Assembly: GCF_004343705.1 (NCBI RefSeq)
Contig: NZ_SKFH01000007.1
Span: 1-64,000 of the forward strand
DNA: 64,000 nucleotides
Direction: 5' to 3'
From: Flaviaesturariibacter aridisoli
Lineage (GTDB): Bacteria > Bacteroidota > Bacteroidia > Chitinophagales > Chitinophagaceae
A model generated the notes under the pieces. That model saw only the letters and a list, made by a program, of their open reading frames with translations, was not told the origin of the DNA and did no database searches. Shown here one piece after another: positions 53,129 to 62,346 of this stretch. A program made the translations under genes and the position numbers. The first letter of the stretch is position 1. Each line of letters starts with the position of its first letter.

Positions 53129-53602
53129 ATGAAGATCGCCCTTTGGACCATCGGAAAGCCGCACGAGCCCTACGTTAAGGCCGGCGTGGAAGAATTCACC
53201 AAGCGGCTCGGCCGCTATTTCCAGGCCGAGTGGCAGATCATCCCCGTGCCGCGTAATGCGGCAAGCCTCCCCGAGCCGGAACAGAAAAAGCGGGAAGGCG
53301 AGCTCATCCTGGACCTGCTGCGCCCCGAGGACTACCTGGTAGCCCTCGACGAGCGGGGCAAAAGCCTCAGCTCCGAAGGACTGGCGAACTTCCTCCAACA
53401 GCGCGCTACGGAAAGTACGCGGCAGATCGTATTTCTCATCGGCGGCGCCTTCGGCATCGACGCGGCCGTGCTGAAGCGGGCACAGCTCCAATGGTCGCTT
53501 TCGGCGCTGACCTTTCCGCACCAACTCGTGCGGCTGCTGCTGGCGGAGCAACTTTACCGCGCCTGCACGATCCTGCGCAACGAAAAATACCACCACAAGT
53601 AA
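53129..53602 (+). CDS. rlmH: 23S rRNA (pseudouridine1915-N3)-methyltransferase
   Basis: RlmH is a SPOUT methyltransferase acting on 70S ribosomes. The 157-residue protein has the SAM knot blocks LVALDERGK, FLIGGAFGI and LSALTFPHQL, and the typical ending YHHK. It is divergent from the GDWDRH gene. Confidence 0.97.
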   Translation: MKIALWTIGKPHEPYVKAGVEEFTKRLGRYFQAEWQIIPVPRNAASLPEPEQKKREGELILDLLRPEDYLVALDERGKSLSSEGLANFLQQRATESTRQIVFLIGGAFGIDAAVLKRAQLQWSLSALTFPHQLVRLLLAEQLYRACTILRNEKYHHK

Positions 53603-53612
53603 AGAACGCATT

Positions 53613-54257
53613 ATGGACTTCATTCCCTATATGACCATCGGCATCATGATCCTCACCGTGCTCGTTTCCATCGGCGCCTTTTCGAGCCCGAAGATCATGG
53701 AGGACCTGATCTTTTACCCGCCGGCCGTCGGCCGCGGACAATGGTACCGCTTCTTCACGAGCGGTCTTATCCATGCCGACTACTTCCACCTCGGCTTCAA
53801 TATGTACGCGCTGTTCCTGTTCGGCCGCAACGTGGAGCTCGCCTTCGGCTACATTTTCGGTGACTATGGAAAGTGGGTATACCTGCTGCTGTACGTGCTG
53901 GCCCTCCTGGCCGCGCTGCTGCCCACTTACAACCGCAATAAAGACAACTACGCCTACCGCGGCCTCGGCGCTTCGGGCGCCGTGAGCGCCGTCATCTTTG
54001 CATCCATCCTCATCGACCCGACGGCCAAGATGGGGCTCATCTTTATCCCGGTGTTGGTGCCCGGCTTCGTGTTCGGACCGCTGTACCTGCTTGTGTCGAC
54101 GTACCTCGACAAGCGCGGGGGCGGCAACGTGAACCATTCGGCGCACATCTGGGGGGCACTGTTCGGTATCGGTTTTCTTATTCTCGCGTGCCGGATGGTG
54201 GAGTTCCCGATCGTTCAGAGCTTCCTGCAGGAAGTGAAGCGTTATCGCTGGGGCTGA
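53613..54257 (+). CDS. rhomboid-family intramembrane serine protease
   Basis: The 214-residue polytopic protein has the serine motif GLGASGAVS and the catalytic His in NHSAHIWGA, both within membrane helices. It would cleave membrane proteins. It is 10 bp after rlmH, and its 3' end overlaps tilS by 80 bp tail to tail. Confidence 0.92.
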   Translation: MDFIPYMTIGIMILTVLVSIGAFSSPKIMEDLIFYPPAVGRGQWYRFFTSGLIHADYFHLGFNMYALFLFGRNVELAFGYIFGDYGKWVYLLLYVLALLAALLPTYNRNKDNYAYRGLGASGAVSAVIFASILIDPTAKMGLIFIPVLVPGFVFGPLYLLVSTYLDKRGGGNVNHSAHIWGALFGIGFLILACRMVEFPIVQSFLQEVKRYRWG

Positions 54258-55614
54258 CGGCCGCGAGTCGTAGCTGCAGCACCTTTCGCGTAGCGGGCGT
54301 GACCTTGAAGCGGTCATCGATGCGCAGCCCGGCCACCCACACGATCTTCTTGTGCGATTCCACCACCCACACCCGCTCGCGCAGGTGTCGCGGCAATTTG
54401 CTGTCAATGAAAAAGCGCGCGAGCTTCTTCTTTTTACGCATGCCGAGCGGGTAAAAGTAATCGCCTTCTTTCCAGCGCCGCACCACCAGCGGAAACCGGA
54501 TGTCGCGGGCGTCGAGCAAGGCGATGGCGGGATCGGGTGGCATGACGGCGGGCGCAGCGGTCCATTCTTCCCAGCTGAGCACCTGCTCGTCCAGCAGCAC
54601 CGACGATTCGTTGCGTTCCAGCAGGTGGAGGCGGTTGTCGCGGCCCTGCAGCGGCACCACCTGGAGCCAGACGCCGTAGCGCAACGCGCGGTGCGTAGCC
54701 GAATCGATATAACGTCCCGGCCCGCTGTCGAGCAACCGGCGAAGGCCGTTTGTTTGCCCGGGGGTAAAACCGAAGGGACGCGCGAGCTCGTATAACACCG
54801 TATCCAGCGGCGTTGCCTGCAGCAGCTTGCGCACCGGCACGCGGGCCTCGCTTCCGTGCCATTCCAAAAGCTTTTTCAACTGGGCGTCGATGGAGCTGCG
54901 GTAAACGGCTTCCAGCCCGGCAAAGCGTTCGAGGTTGTGCGCCAGGTTTTGCCGCACCTGCGGGAACAGCTTTTCGAGCAGTGGCAGCACCTCGTTGCGG
55001 AGGGCGTTGCGGGTGTATTTGGTATCGCTGTTGGAACTGTCTTCGCGCCAGCTGAGTGCGCGGGCGTCGGCCCAGGCACGGATCTGCCCGCGGCCGGCGA
55101 AAAGCAGGGGCCGGAGCACGCGCCCGTTTTGCACCGGGATGCCCGTCAGTCCCGCCACCCCGGTGCCTTTGAAGAAGTTCAGTAACAGGGTTTCGATGGA
55201 ATCGTCGAGGTGATGCGCCGTCAGAAGGAATGAATCATCCATGGTGCAGCGGGCATGCGCCCCCCACGGCTGTTGCAGCAATTCCTCGAACCAGGCATAG
55301 CGCAGCTCCCGTGCGGCTACCTGTATCGAGATTTTTTTTTCTACCGAATAGCTGTTTGTATCGAAGCTCTTTTCGAAGTAAGGAACTGCGAGCGTTGCCG
55401 CCAGTGCCCGTACGAATGCCGCATCCGCATCGCTTTCGGCACCGCGCAGTTGAAAGTTGCAGTGCGCGATGGCAAAGTCGTAGCCGGCTTCGCGGCACAG
55501 GTGTGCCAGCACCACCGAATCAAGGCCGCCGCTCACGGCCAGCAGCAACCGTTTTTGGGTAAGGTTCCAACCCAGCTGGTCAATATGATGGAGAAATGCT
55601 TCGGATAAATGCAC
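54178..55614 (-). CDS. tilS: tRNA(Ile)-lysidine synthase
   Basis: TilS modifies C34 of tRNA-Ile(CAU) to lysidine. The 478-residue protein has the PP-loop SGGLDS at 28-33 and the C-terminal TilS domain ending near KVLQLRLAAVSP. The last 25 residues are a tail beyond the family's usual end and are antisense to the rhomboid gene. Confidence 0.95.
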   Translation of the reverse strand: MHLSEAFLHHIDQLGWNLTQKRLLLAVSGGLDSVVLAHLCREAGYDFAIAHCNFQLRGAESDADAAFVRALAATLAVPYFEKSFDTNSYSVEKKISIQVAARELRYAWFEELLQQPWGAHARCTMDDSFLLTAHHLDDSIETLLLNFFKGTGVAGLTGIPVQNGRVLRPLLFAGRGQIRAWADARALSWREDSSNSDTKYTRNALRNEVLPLLEKLFPQVRQNLAHNLERFAGLEAVYRSSIDAQLKKLLEWHGSEARVPVRKLLQATPLDTVLYELARPFGFTPGQTNGLRRLLDSGPGRYIDSATHRALRYGVWLQVVPLQGRDNRLHLLERNESSVLLDEQVLSWEEWTAAPAVMPPDPAIALLDARDIRFPLVVRRWKEGDYFYPLGMRKKKKLARFFIDSKLPRHLRERVWVVESHKKIVWVAGLRIDDRFKVTPATRKVLQLRLAAVSPSDNASLPAGSSERSGTPPSGTRE

Positions 55615-55671
55615 GATTCAGGTTTGACGATTCACGATGCCGGATGACGATAGACGGTTCACGATCACCGG

Positions 55672-55983
55672 TTACATCGTGAGTTCCTCGTAGGCCGAGC
55701 GGAGCTCGGAAAGGGCGTGGTTGTCGCCCGCGGCACGGGCCTGGCGCATCCCTTCTTCGTACACCCGGATGGCCCCCTCTTCTTCGCCCTGGCGCTCGAG
55801 CAGCTTGGCCAGGTGGTAGTAGCTGCCTACGTACCCGGGATCGCTGGCCAGGATAGCCTCAAAGTGGCCGCGGGCGGCGCTTTCGTCGCCCAGTTTGATG
55901 TATTCAAGGGCAAGCGCATGCTGCAGGAAAGAGTCGTTGGGCTGGGTCTGTAAAAGCTCTTTCAGTCGGGCGATCCGGTCCAT
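55672..55983 (-). CDS. small TPR protein
   Basis: The 103-residue protein has two or three TPR motifs (for example YIKLGDESAARGHFEAILASDP). It is divergent from etfB. Such proteins are protein-protein adaptors; the partner is unknown. Confidence 0.75.
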   Translation of the reverse strand: MDRIARLKELLQTQPNDSFLQHALALEYIKLGDESAARGHFEAILASDPGYVGSYYHLAKLLERQGEEEGAIRVYEEGMRQARAAGDNHALSELRSAYEELTM

Positions 55984-56014
55984 GGTAAAAAATATTTTGG
56001 CAGGGGCGAAAGCT

Positions 56015-56022
56015 TATATTTG
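56015..56022 (+). promoter_or_regulatory. -7 promoter element (TATATTTG) for etfB
   Basis: An exact TAnnTTTG match with a TTTG 15 nt upstream (55996-55999), 59 bp before the etfB ATG. Confidence 0.65.
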
Positions 56023-56081
56023 CATGCCGGATGGTTGCTTATGCAACCTTTGGCTCTTCACTTCAAAACCTGTTTGTTATT

Positions 56082-56822
56082 ATGAAAATCTTGGTGTGTA
56101 TCAGTAAGACGCCAGATACAACGGCAAAAATAGCCTTCACCGACAACAACACGAAATTCGCGGACGCCGGCGTGCAGTGGATCATCAACCCGACCGACGA
56201 ATGGTACGCCCTGGTGCGCGCCATCGAGCTGAAGGAAGCCGATGCCTCCACGACGATCCACCTGGCTACCGTGGGCGGCGCCGACGCCGAGCCCATCATC
56301 CGCAAGGCCCTGGCCCTCGGCGGTGACGAAGCCATCCGGATCAACGTGGACCCGCAGGATTCCTACCAGACCGCCGCGGCGATTGCCGAGGTGGCGAAAG
56401 AAGGCGGCTATGACCTCATTCTGACCGGAAAGGAAACCATCGATTATAACAACGGCGCGGTGGGCGGCATGCTCGCCGAGCTGCTCGACCTCCCCTACGT
56501 GGCCCTTGCCACGGGCTTGCAGCTGAGCGGTACAACGGCCACCATCAAGCGCGAGATCGAAGGCGGTGAAGAAACCCTCGAAGGCACGCTCCCGCTGGTG
56601 ATCTCCTGCCAGAAAGGAATGGCCGAAGCCCGCATCCCCAACATGCGCGGAATCATGGCCGCCCGCACGAAGCCGCTGAAAGTGGTGGAAAGCAGCGCCA
56701 AACCGCTTACGGTAGCCGCCGAATACGGCCTTCCGCCTGCAAAAGCCGGTGTGAAGCTCGTACCCGCCGATAACGTCGACGAGCTCATCCGCATGCTGCA
56801 TGATGACGCACGCGTTATCTGA
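56082..56822 (+). CDS. etfB: electron transfer flavoprotein subunit beta
   Basis: The 246-residue protein has EtfB blocks (MKILVCISKTPDT, WIINPTDEWYALVRAIELKE, ILTGKETIDYNNGAVGGMLAE, a late RGIMAARTKPL). It forms the AMP-binding half of the ETF dimer, which takes electrons from acyl-CoA dehydrogenases to the quinone pool. The ATG at 56082 is the family start. etfA follows. Confidence 0.96.
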   Translation: MKILVCISKTPDTTAKIAFTDNNTKFADAGVQWIINPTDEWYALVRAIELKEADASTTIHLATVGGADAEPIIRKALALGGDEAIRINVDPQDSYQTAAAIAEVAKEGGYDLILTGKETIDYNNGAVGGMLAELLDLPYVALATGLQLSGTTATIKREIEGGEETLEGTLPLVISCQKGMAEARIPNMRGIMAARTKPLKVVESSAKPLTVAAEYGLPPAKAGVKLVPADNVDELIRMLHDDARVI

Positions 56823-56924
56823 TCTCAGATCTCAGATTTCGAATTCCAGATTTAAATCTTCACATCTGACATCTGACATCTGAAATTGATTCTAACAATC
56901 TTGAAATCATTAGATCCACACATC

Positions 56925-57884
56925 ATGAGTGTTTTGGTTTTTATCGATCATATCGACGGCCATATCAAGAAGGCCTCGCTGGAAGCGGCCTCTTATGCTT
57001 CCAAAATTGCGCAGCAGGGCGGCACCAAGGCAGAGGCCGTAGTGCTCGGCGCTCCCGCCGACCTGGCGTCACTGGGTAAATACGGTATTACGAAAGTGCA
57101 CCAGGTGCAAAACCCCGCGCTCGACAGCCTCGACGCACAGGTTTATACGTCCGTGATCGCACAGGTGGCGGAAAGCACCGGTGCCGGCATCATCGTTTTT
57201 TCCAACAACAGCAGCGGCAAAGCCATCGCCCCCCGCCTGTCGGTACGCCTGCAGGCCGGTCTCGTGTCGGGCGCCACGGCGCTCCCGGAAACGGGCAGCG
57301 GCTTCACGGTGCGCAAGAACGTCTTCTCCGGCAAGGCCTTCGCCAACGTCCGCGTCGACACCGAGCGTAAGGTGGTGGCCCTCAACCCCAACGCCTTTAC
57401 CGTTACCGAAGGCGAAGGCACGGCCGAGGTGGTGGCGGCTAACGCCAACGTGCCCGCGCCGAAACTGAAGGTGACCGGTTCTACAAAAACCAGCGGGAAA
57501 GTAGCCCTCGCCGAAGCCGACGTGGTGGTGAGCGCCGGCCGTGGCCTCAAAGGCCCGGAAAACTGGAAGATGGTGGAAGACCTCGCCGACCTGCTCGGCG
57601 CCGCTCTCGCCTGCTCGCGGCCCGTTGCCGACGCCCACTGGCGCCCGCACAACGAGCACGTAGGCCAAACCGGTGTGGCCATCGCTCCTAACCTCTACAT
57701 CGCCATCGGCATCTCGGGTGCCATCCAGCACCTGGCTGGCGTGAACCGCAGCAAGACCATCGTGGTGATCAACAAGGACCCCGAGGCGCCGTTCTTCAAG
57801 GCGGCCGACTACGGTATCGTAGGAGACGCCTTCGAAGTGGTACCGAAGATGATCGAAGCGGTCAAGAAATACAAAGGTGCCTAA
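56925..57884 (+). CDS. etfA: electron transfer flavoprotein subunit alpha
   Basis: The 319-residue protein carries the C-terminal FAD site ([60 protein letters not shown]). It pairs with EtfB. A 102-bp gap containing agatct-type tandem words separates the two genes. The ATG at 56925 matches family N-termini. Confidence 0.97.
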   Translation: MSVLVFIDHIDGHIKKASLEAASYASKIAQQGGTKAEAVVLGAPADLASLGKYGITKVHQVQNPALDSLDAQVYTSVIAQVAESTGAGIIVFSNNSSGKAIAPRLSVRLQAGLVSGATALPETGSGFTVRKNVFSGKAFANVRVDTERKVVALNPNAFTVTEGEGTAEVVAANANVPAPKLKVTGSTKTSGKVALAEADVVVSAGRGLKGPENWKMVEDLADLLGAALACSRPVADAHWRPHNEHVGQTGVAIAPNLYIAIGISGAIQHLAGVNRSKTIVVINKDPEAPFFKAADYGIVGDAFEVVPKMIEAVKKYKGA

Positions 57885-57900
57885 GCAAAAACTCAGCACG

Positions 57901-57929
57901 AATGCCATAGCCTCCGCTATGGCATTTTT
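57901..57929 (+). terminator. etfA terminator
   Basis: A perfect 11-bp stem (aatgccatagc/gctatggcatt) with a ctcc loop and a T run. Confidence 0.85.
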
Positions 57930-57942
57930 ATTGTTTAATTTG

Positions 57943-57950
57943 TAGGTTTG
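57943..57950 (+). promoter_or_regulatory. -7 promoter element (TAGGTTTG) for the BFN gene
   Basis: An exact TAnnTTTG match lies 29 bp before the ATG at 57980, just after the etfA terminator. Confidence 0.65.
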
Positions 57951-57979
57951 TACGCAGTCTAAGATTTTAGAAACCGGAT

Positions 57980-58603
57980 ATGAAGAAAATCGAACTGGAA
58001 ATTGTGGCGTTGTCGCACAGCATTACCCAAACCCATTCCTATGCCGTCGTGCTGGGCGAAGTGGGCGGACTGCGACGCCTGCCGATCGTCATCGGCGGCT
58101 TTGAGGCCCAGGCCATTGCCGTAGCCCTCGAAAAGATGCAGCCGAGCCGGCCGCTCACCCACGACCTGATGAAGAATTTCATGAATGCCTTCAACATCGA
58201 GCTCCACGAGATCATCATCTCGGACCTCCAGGAAGGCATTTTTTATTCGAAACTTGTCTGTTCCTCCGACAACGATACCATTGAAATAGATTCCCGCACC
58301 TCCGACGCCCTGGCCCTCGCCGTGCGCTTCGGCTGCCCGGTATTTACCTACGAGCACATTCTCGACAGCGCGGGTATCATGATGGAAGACAGCAGCAGCA
58401 GCAAGCGCCGTAAGGCCTCGCCCACCTCGGAAGAGGAAGAAGAGGAAGAGCCCAGCAGCACCATCAGCGGCGGCAAAGAAGACCTCCGCTCCCTCTCCCT
58501 CGACGACCTCAACACGCTCCTTGGTGAAGTGCTGGAACAGGAAGATTACATCCGCGCCATCGCCATCCGCGATGAGATCAATAACCGCAAAAAGCGCAAA
58601 TAA
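57980..58603 (+). CDS. bifunctional nuclease (BFN/DUF151) protein
   Basis: The 207-residue protein has the DUF151 domain (LPIVIGGFEAQAIAVALE, RPLTHDLM, SDALALAVRFGCPV), an acidic linker, and a C-terminal UvrB/UvrC-like motif (LEQEDYIRAIAIRDEINNR). DUF151 proteins are reported with nuclease activity in some organisms; the role here is inferred. Confidence 0.93.
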   Translation: MKKIELEIVALSHSITQTHSYAVVLGEVGGLRRLPIVIGGFEAQAIAVALEKMQPSRPLTHDLMKNFMNAFNIELHEIIISDLQEGIFYSKLVCSSDNDTIEIDSRTSDALALAVRFGCPVFTYEHILDSAGIMMEDSSSSKRRKASPTSEEEEEEEPSSTISGGKEDLRSLSLDDLNTLLGEVLEQEDYIRAIAIRDEINNRKKRK

Positions 58604-58730
58604 CCAGTTTGTCGTTTGTAGATTATAGTTGCCCGCCCGGCTGACCGGTCGGACGGGACTGACGACTGCAAGAGTTACCGCGTACCGCAAAACCACAAAC
58701 CGGAAACCACAAACCACAAACGTTTCCTCC

Positions 58731-59555
58731 TTGCTCCTCTTCCCCAACTGCAAAATCAACCTCGGCCTGCAGGTACGCCGGAAGCGCCCCGACGGGTTTC
58801 ACGACCTGGAGACGGTCTTCTACCCAGTGGCTGTGCATGATGCATTGGAGGTGGTGCAGGCGCCGGGGAAGGGCACCCTTCACTTTACCGGCAGCGGACG
58901 TCGCGTCACCCGAATTCCCGAACAGAACATCTGTGTAAAAGCCTACGGGCTGCTGCAGGAGCGCTTTCCCGGGCTGCCGTCGGTGCGGATGCACCTGCAC
59001 AAAGTGCTGCCCAGCGGCGCCGGCCTCGGCGGGGGCTCTGCCGACGGCGCCTATGCCCTGCTGGCGCTCAATCGAAAGCTCAACCTGGGCCTCACCAATG
59101 ATGACCTGGCTGCGCTCGCGTTACGCCTCGGTTCCGACTGCCCCTTCTTTATTTATAACACGGCGGCCTTCGCCCGCGGCCGCGGCGAACTGCTGGAGCC
59201 GGTGCCCCTCGACCTGTCGGGCTATTCCCTCCTGCTGGTGCACCCGGGCCTGTCCGTTCCCACCGCTGAAGCCTTCCGCCACGTGCGTCCCGATGACGAC
59301 CGGCCCTCCCTGCGGGAACTGGTCCAGGAACCCCTGGAGCGCTGGCAGGACGTACTCCGCAACGATTTCGAAGCCTCCGTTTTCAGCGCCTTCCCCGTCA
59401 TCAGGCAGTTGAAAGAACGCATCCGGGCGATGGGCGCTCGGTACACGGCCATGTCTGGCAGCGGCTCAACGGTATTCGGGATCTTTAGCGCCGGCACACT
59501 GCCCGCACCGACCGGGTTCCCCGACACCTACTTCGTGCGCTCCGTGCCGCTTTAG
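58731..59555 (+). CDS. ispE: 4-diphosphocytidyl-2-C-methyl-D-erythritol kinase
   Basis: IspE phosphorylates CDP-methylerythritol in the MEP isoprenoid pathway. The GHMP kinase has FPNCKINLGL at its N-terminus and the ATP loop PSGAGLGGGSADGAYAL. TTG at 58731 gives MLLFPNCKINLGL, matching the family; an upstream TTG at 58629 would translate repetitive gap sequence. Protein length is 274 residues. Confidence 0.9.
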   Translation: MLLFPNCKINLGLQVRRKRPDGFHDLETVFYPVAVHDALEVVQAPGKGTLHFTGSGRRVTRIPEQNICVKAYGLLQERFPGLPSVRMHLHKVLPSGAGLGGGSADGAYALLALNRKLNLGLTNDDLAALALRLGSDCPFFIYNTAAFARGRGELLEPVPLDLSGYSLLLVHPGLSVPTAEAFRHVRPDDDRPSLRELVQEPLERWQDVLRNDFEASVFSAFPVIRQLKERIRAMGARYTAMSGSGSTVFGIFSAGTLPAPTGFPDTYFVRSVPL

Positions 59556-59575
59556 CACGGTAACGGGAAAGCGCC

Positions 59576-59583
59576 TACATTTG
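59576..59583 (+). promoter_or_regulatory. -7 promoter element (TACATTTG) for the ornithine aminotransferase transcript
   Basis: An exact TAnnTTTG match 155 bp upstream of rocD. The expected start of transcription falls at about the ATG of the 18-codon leader ORF. Confidence 0.6.
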
Positions 59584-59589
59584 TCGCAG

Positions 59590-59646
59590 ATGCATGGCAC
59601 TACCCGTCATATCCTCCAGGCCAACCTCGACCTGCTCAACCACTAA
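59590..59646 (+). other. possible 18-codon leader ORF before rocD
   Basis: An ATG-to-TAA frame encodes MHGTTRHILQANLDLLNH and begins where transcription from the upstream promoter should start. A ggccgc/gcggcc hairpin follows at 59663-59682. It could be a leader peptide for attenuation, but its codon content does not point to one amino acid. Confidence 0.35.
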
Positions 59647-59730
59647 GGACCCGTTCCTTCGCGGCCGCCTTTCGTTGCGGCCTGCTTCCGCATCTGCCCG
59701 ACTCATTCCTTGATCCTTCATACTTCTTTT

Positions 59731-60966
59731 ATGGCTACCACGATCGAGCGGTCTACCGACCCCAATTACTATATGCAGCTGGAGCACCGCTACGGTGCCC
59801 ATAACTATCACCCCTTGCCGGTTGTGCTGGAGCGCGGCCTCGGCGTGCACCTGTGGGACGTGCAGGGCAAACAGTACTACGACTTTCTCAGCGGTTATTC
59901 GGCCGTGAACCAGGGCCATTGCCACCCACGGATCATCGGTGCCCTGGTGGAGCAGGCGCACACGCTGACGCTGACCAGTCGTGCTTTTTACAGCAACCTG
60001 CTGGGTGAGTTCGAACAATACATCACCGCTTATTTCGGGTACGATAAAGTGCTGCCGATGAACAGCGGCGTGGAAGCCGTAGAGACCGCCATCAAGCTGG
60101 CCCGGCGCTGGGGCTACCGCGTCAAGGGAATTGCCGAAGGAGCAGCGAAGATCATCGTGTGCCGGGAGAATTTCCATGGCCGTACTTCTACGGTCATCTC
60201 CTTCAGCACCGACCCGGCTTCTTACCGCGACTTCGGGCCCTTCATGCCCGGCTTCGTGCAAATCCCTTACAACGATGCCGCTGCGTTGGAAGCTGCGCTC
60301 CAGAATCCCGACGTGGCAGGCTTCCTCGTGGAACCGATACAAGGTGAAGCCGGCGTGGTGCTTCCCGACGAGGGCTTCCTGCGCCGCGCTGCCGACCTGT
60401 GCAAAGCGGCCAACGTGCTGTTCATGGCCGACGAGATCCAGACCGGTCTTTGCCGCACCGGGCGCCTCCTCGCTATCGACCATGAAGACGTTCGGGCCGA
60501 CATATTGATCCTCGGCAAAGCCCTCAGCGGCGGTGTACTGCCCGTGAGCGCCGTCCTTGCCGACGACGACATCATGCTTACCATCGCTCCCGGCGAACAC
60601 GGCTCCACCTACGGCGGCAACCCGCTCGCCTGCGCTGTGTCGATGGCCGCGCTGGCGGTGCTCAAGGAGGAAAACCTGGCCGCAAATGCCGAAGAACAAG
60701 GTGCTTATTTCCGCGAGCAGCTGCGCGGCTTGCAGTCACCGTTCATCAGCCTCGTGCGCGGAAAAGGCCTGCTCAATGCCATCGTGGTGCAGCACCCCGA
60801 TAAGGAGGCTGCCTGGAAGCTTTGCCTGGAAATGAAGGAAGCGGGTATCCTGGCAAAGCCGACCCACGGCGACAAGATCCGGTTGGCGCCGCCGCTGGTG
60901 ATCACGCGGGCGCAGATCGACGACTGCGTGGAGCGGATCGGGAAAAGCCTGCAGGTCTTCCAGTGA
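59731..60966 (+). CDS. rocD: ornithine aminotransferase
   Basis: This PLP enzyme moves the delta-amino group of ornithine to 2-oxoglutarate. The 411-residue class III aminotransferase has Lys263 in ILGKALSGG as the PLP anchor, the [13 protein letters not shown] block and [12 protein letters not shown]. Ornithine use is inferred from overall similarity. The ATG at 59731 is the family start. Confidence 0.94.
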   Translation: MATTIERSTDPNYYMQLEHRYGAHNYHPLPVVLERGLGVHLWDVQGKQYYDFLSGYSAVNQGHCHPRIIGALVEQAHTLTLTSRAFYSNLLGEFEQYITAYFGYDKVLPMNSGVEAVETAIKLARRWGYRVKGIAEGAAKIIVCRENFHGRTSTVISFSTDPASYRDFGPFMPGFVQIPYNDAAALEAALQNPDVAGFLVEPIQGEAGVVLPDEGFLRRAADLCKAANVLFMADEIQTGLCRTGRLLAIDHEDVRADILILGKALSGGVLPVSAVLADDDIMLTIAPGEHGSTYGGNPLACAVSMAALAVLKEENLAANAEEQGAYFREQLRGLQSPFISLVRGKGLLNAIVVQHPDKEAAWKLCLEMKEAGILAKPTHGDKIRLAPPLVITRAQIDDCVERIGKSLQVFQ

Positions 60967-61054
60967 GCTGAAGAATTCGTGAATCGCGATGCGCGGTAGG
61001 TGAAGTTCATCATTCACGTTGCACAATTTCCTTTCTTTACACAAAGCCTCCCCC

Positions 61055-61753
61055 ATGGATACCCACCTCCACCACGAAGAGCACATGGAAAGCAGCGACG
61101 TGATCAAGGACATCGTGATCGGCATGAGCGACGGGCTGACGGTGCCGTTTGCACTGGCCGCCGGTCTAAGCGGCGCCGTGCACGACGCGCGTATCGTGGT
61201 GATCGCCGGCATCGCCGAGATCGCCGCCGGCTCGATCGCCATGGGCCTGGGCGGCTACCTCGCCGGGCGCACTGAGGCCGATCACTACGAGAACGAGCGC
61301 CGCCGCGAATACTATGAGGTGGAACACCTGCGGCACCGCGAGGTGCAGGAAACGAAAGACTTTTTTGCCGGTCTTGGCCTCAGCGAAGACCTGCAGGAAC
61401 GCGCCACCGCCGAGATCGCTTCGGACACCGACCGCTGGGTAGACTTCATGATGCGTTTTGAGCTCGGACTGGAGCGGCCCGACCCGAAGCGGGCGCACCG
61501 CTCGGCCCTCAACATCGGGGTGAGCTATATCGTCGGCGGCCTCGTGCCACTTTCGCCCTACTTTTTCGTGCAGGAACCCGTGGACGGTCTGAAGATCTCG
61601 GTATGCCTCACCCTGGTTTGCCTGTTCGCCTTCGGATGGATCAAGAGCAAGCTGACGGGGGTGCCGCCCTTCAGCGGAGCCCTGCGCGTGTTGCTGATCG
61701 GCGCACTGGCTGCCGGCGCCGCCTTCGGCATTGCCCGGCTGCTCGAAGGCTGA
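61055..61753 (+). CDS. VIT1/CCC1-family metal transporter
   Basis: The 232-residue protein has five membrane helices (VIGMSDGLTVPFALAAGLSGA opens the first) and a long cytosolic domain between helices 2 and 3, like VIT1-type Fe/Mn exporters. It would move divalent metal out of the cytosol. The N-terminus is His-rich (MDTHLHHEEH). Confidence 0.88.
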   Translation: MDTHLHHEEHMESSDVIKDIVIGMSDGLTVPFALAAGLSGAVHDARIVVIAGIAEIAAGSIAMGLGGYLAGRTEADHYENERRREYYEVEHLRHREVQETKDFFAGLGLSEDLQERATAEIASDTDRWVDFMMRFELGLERPDPKRAHRSALNIGVSYIVGGLVPLSPYFFVQEPVDGLKISVCLTLVCLFAFGWIKSKLTGVPPFSGALRVLLIGALAAGAAFGIARLLEG

Positions 61754-61761
61754 CCGTATTT

Positions 61762-62187
61762 CTACAGTTTTACAAACCGAACAGCCAGCGGCGCGCTGCC
61801 CTTGCTGCTGCCTTGCAGCACGCAGGTACCGGCCGGAAGCGCCTGCAGGTTGCGGATGCTGAGACCTGCCGGCAGGTTTTCCATCCTCTGCAACACGGGA
61901 CGTACCTGCACGTCGACCACCTGGAAGGTGTAAGCGGCGGGGCGATGCAATCGGAGTTGCAGCACGGTGTCCTGCGCAACCCGGTTGGGCAGCTTGCGGA
62001 ACGAGCTGGTGTCTTCATTTACCGAACCCACCGCCAGCACTTCCTGGAATTCATCCGCACCGATGTCGGGCGTCAGCGCCATCCGCGTTTCCGCGTCGAA
62101 ATCCGTGAGGATGCCGGTCACCGGCGCGCCTTTGTGGGACATGGGTGGTAAGGCGGCCCCATCGAAGTGCAGGAAGTCGGCCTGCAT
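61762..62187 (-). pseudogene. remnant of a T9SS-secreted surface protein
   Basis: The 141-residue frame ends in a type A sorting domain (LPAGTCVLQG and LAVRFVKL) and includes the DIGADE segment seen near the end of parallel beta-helix surface proteins. The N-terminal body is missing, and the frame upstream (62188-62296) shows related words in a shifted phase. It is probably a degraded 3' fragment of a larger gene. Confidence 0.55.
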
Positions 62188-62294
62188 GCCGGTCGGTATT
62201 GATCAGCAGGTTGAGGTCATAAAATTTGTTTGAAAAAAAGCGGAGCTCCTGTCGCTGGCGGATAGCAGCGTTTACATTCTGATCCTTCCGGCAC

Positions 62295-62323
62295 AAAAAA
62301 AGGCCTCCCGCGAAGGGAGGCCT
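62295..62323 (-). terminator. terminator of the large T9SS gene
   Basis: A 9-bp stem (aggcctccc/gggaggcct) with a 5-nt loop. On the minus strand it is followed by a T run. Confidence 0.9.
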
Positions 62324-62346
62324 GGATTGCTGAACCCAATAAGAAG

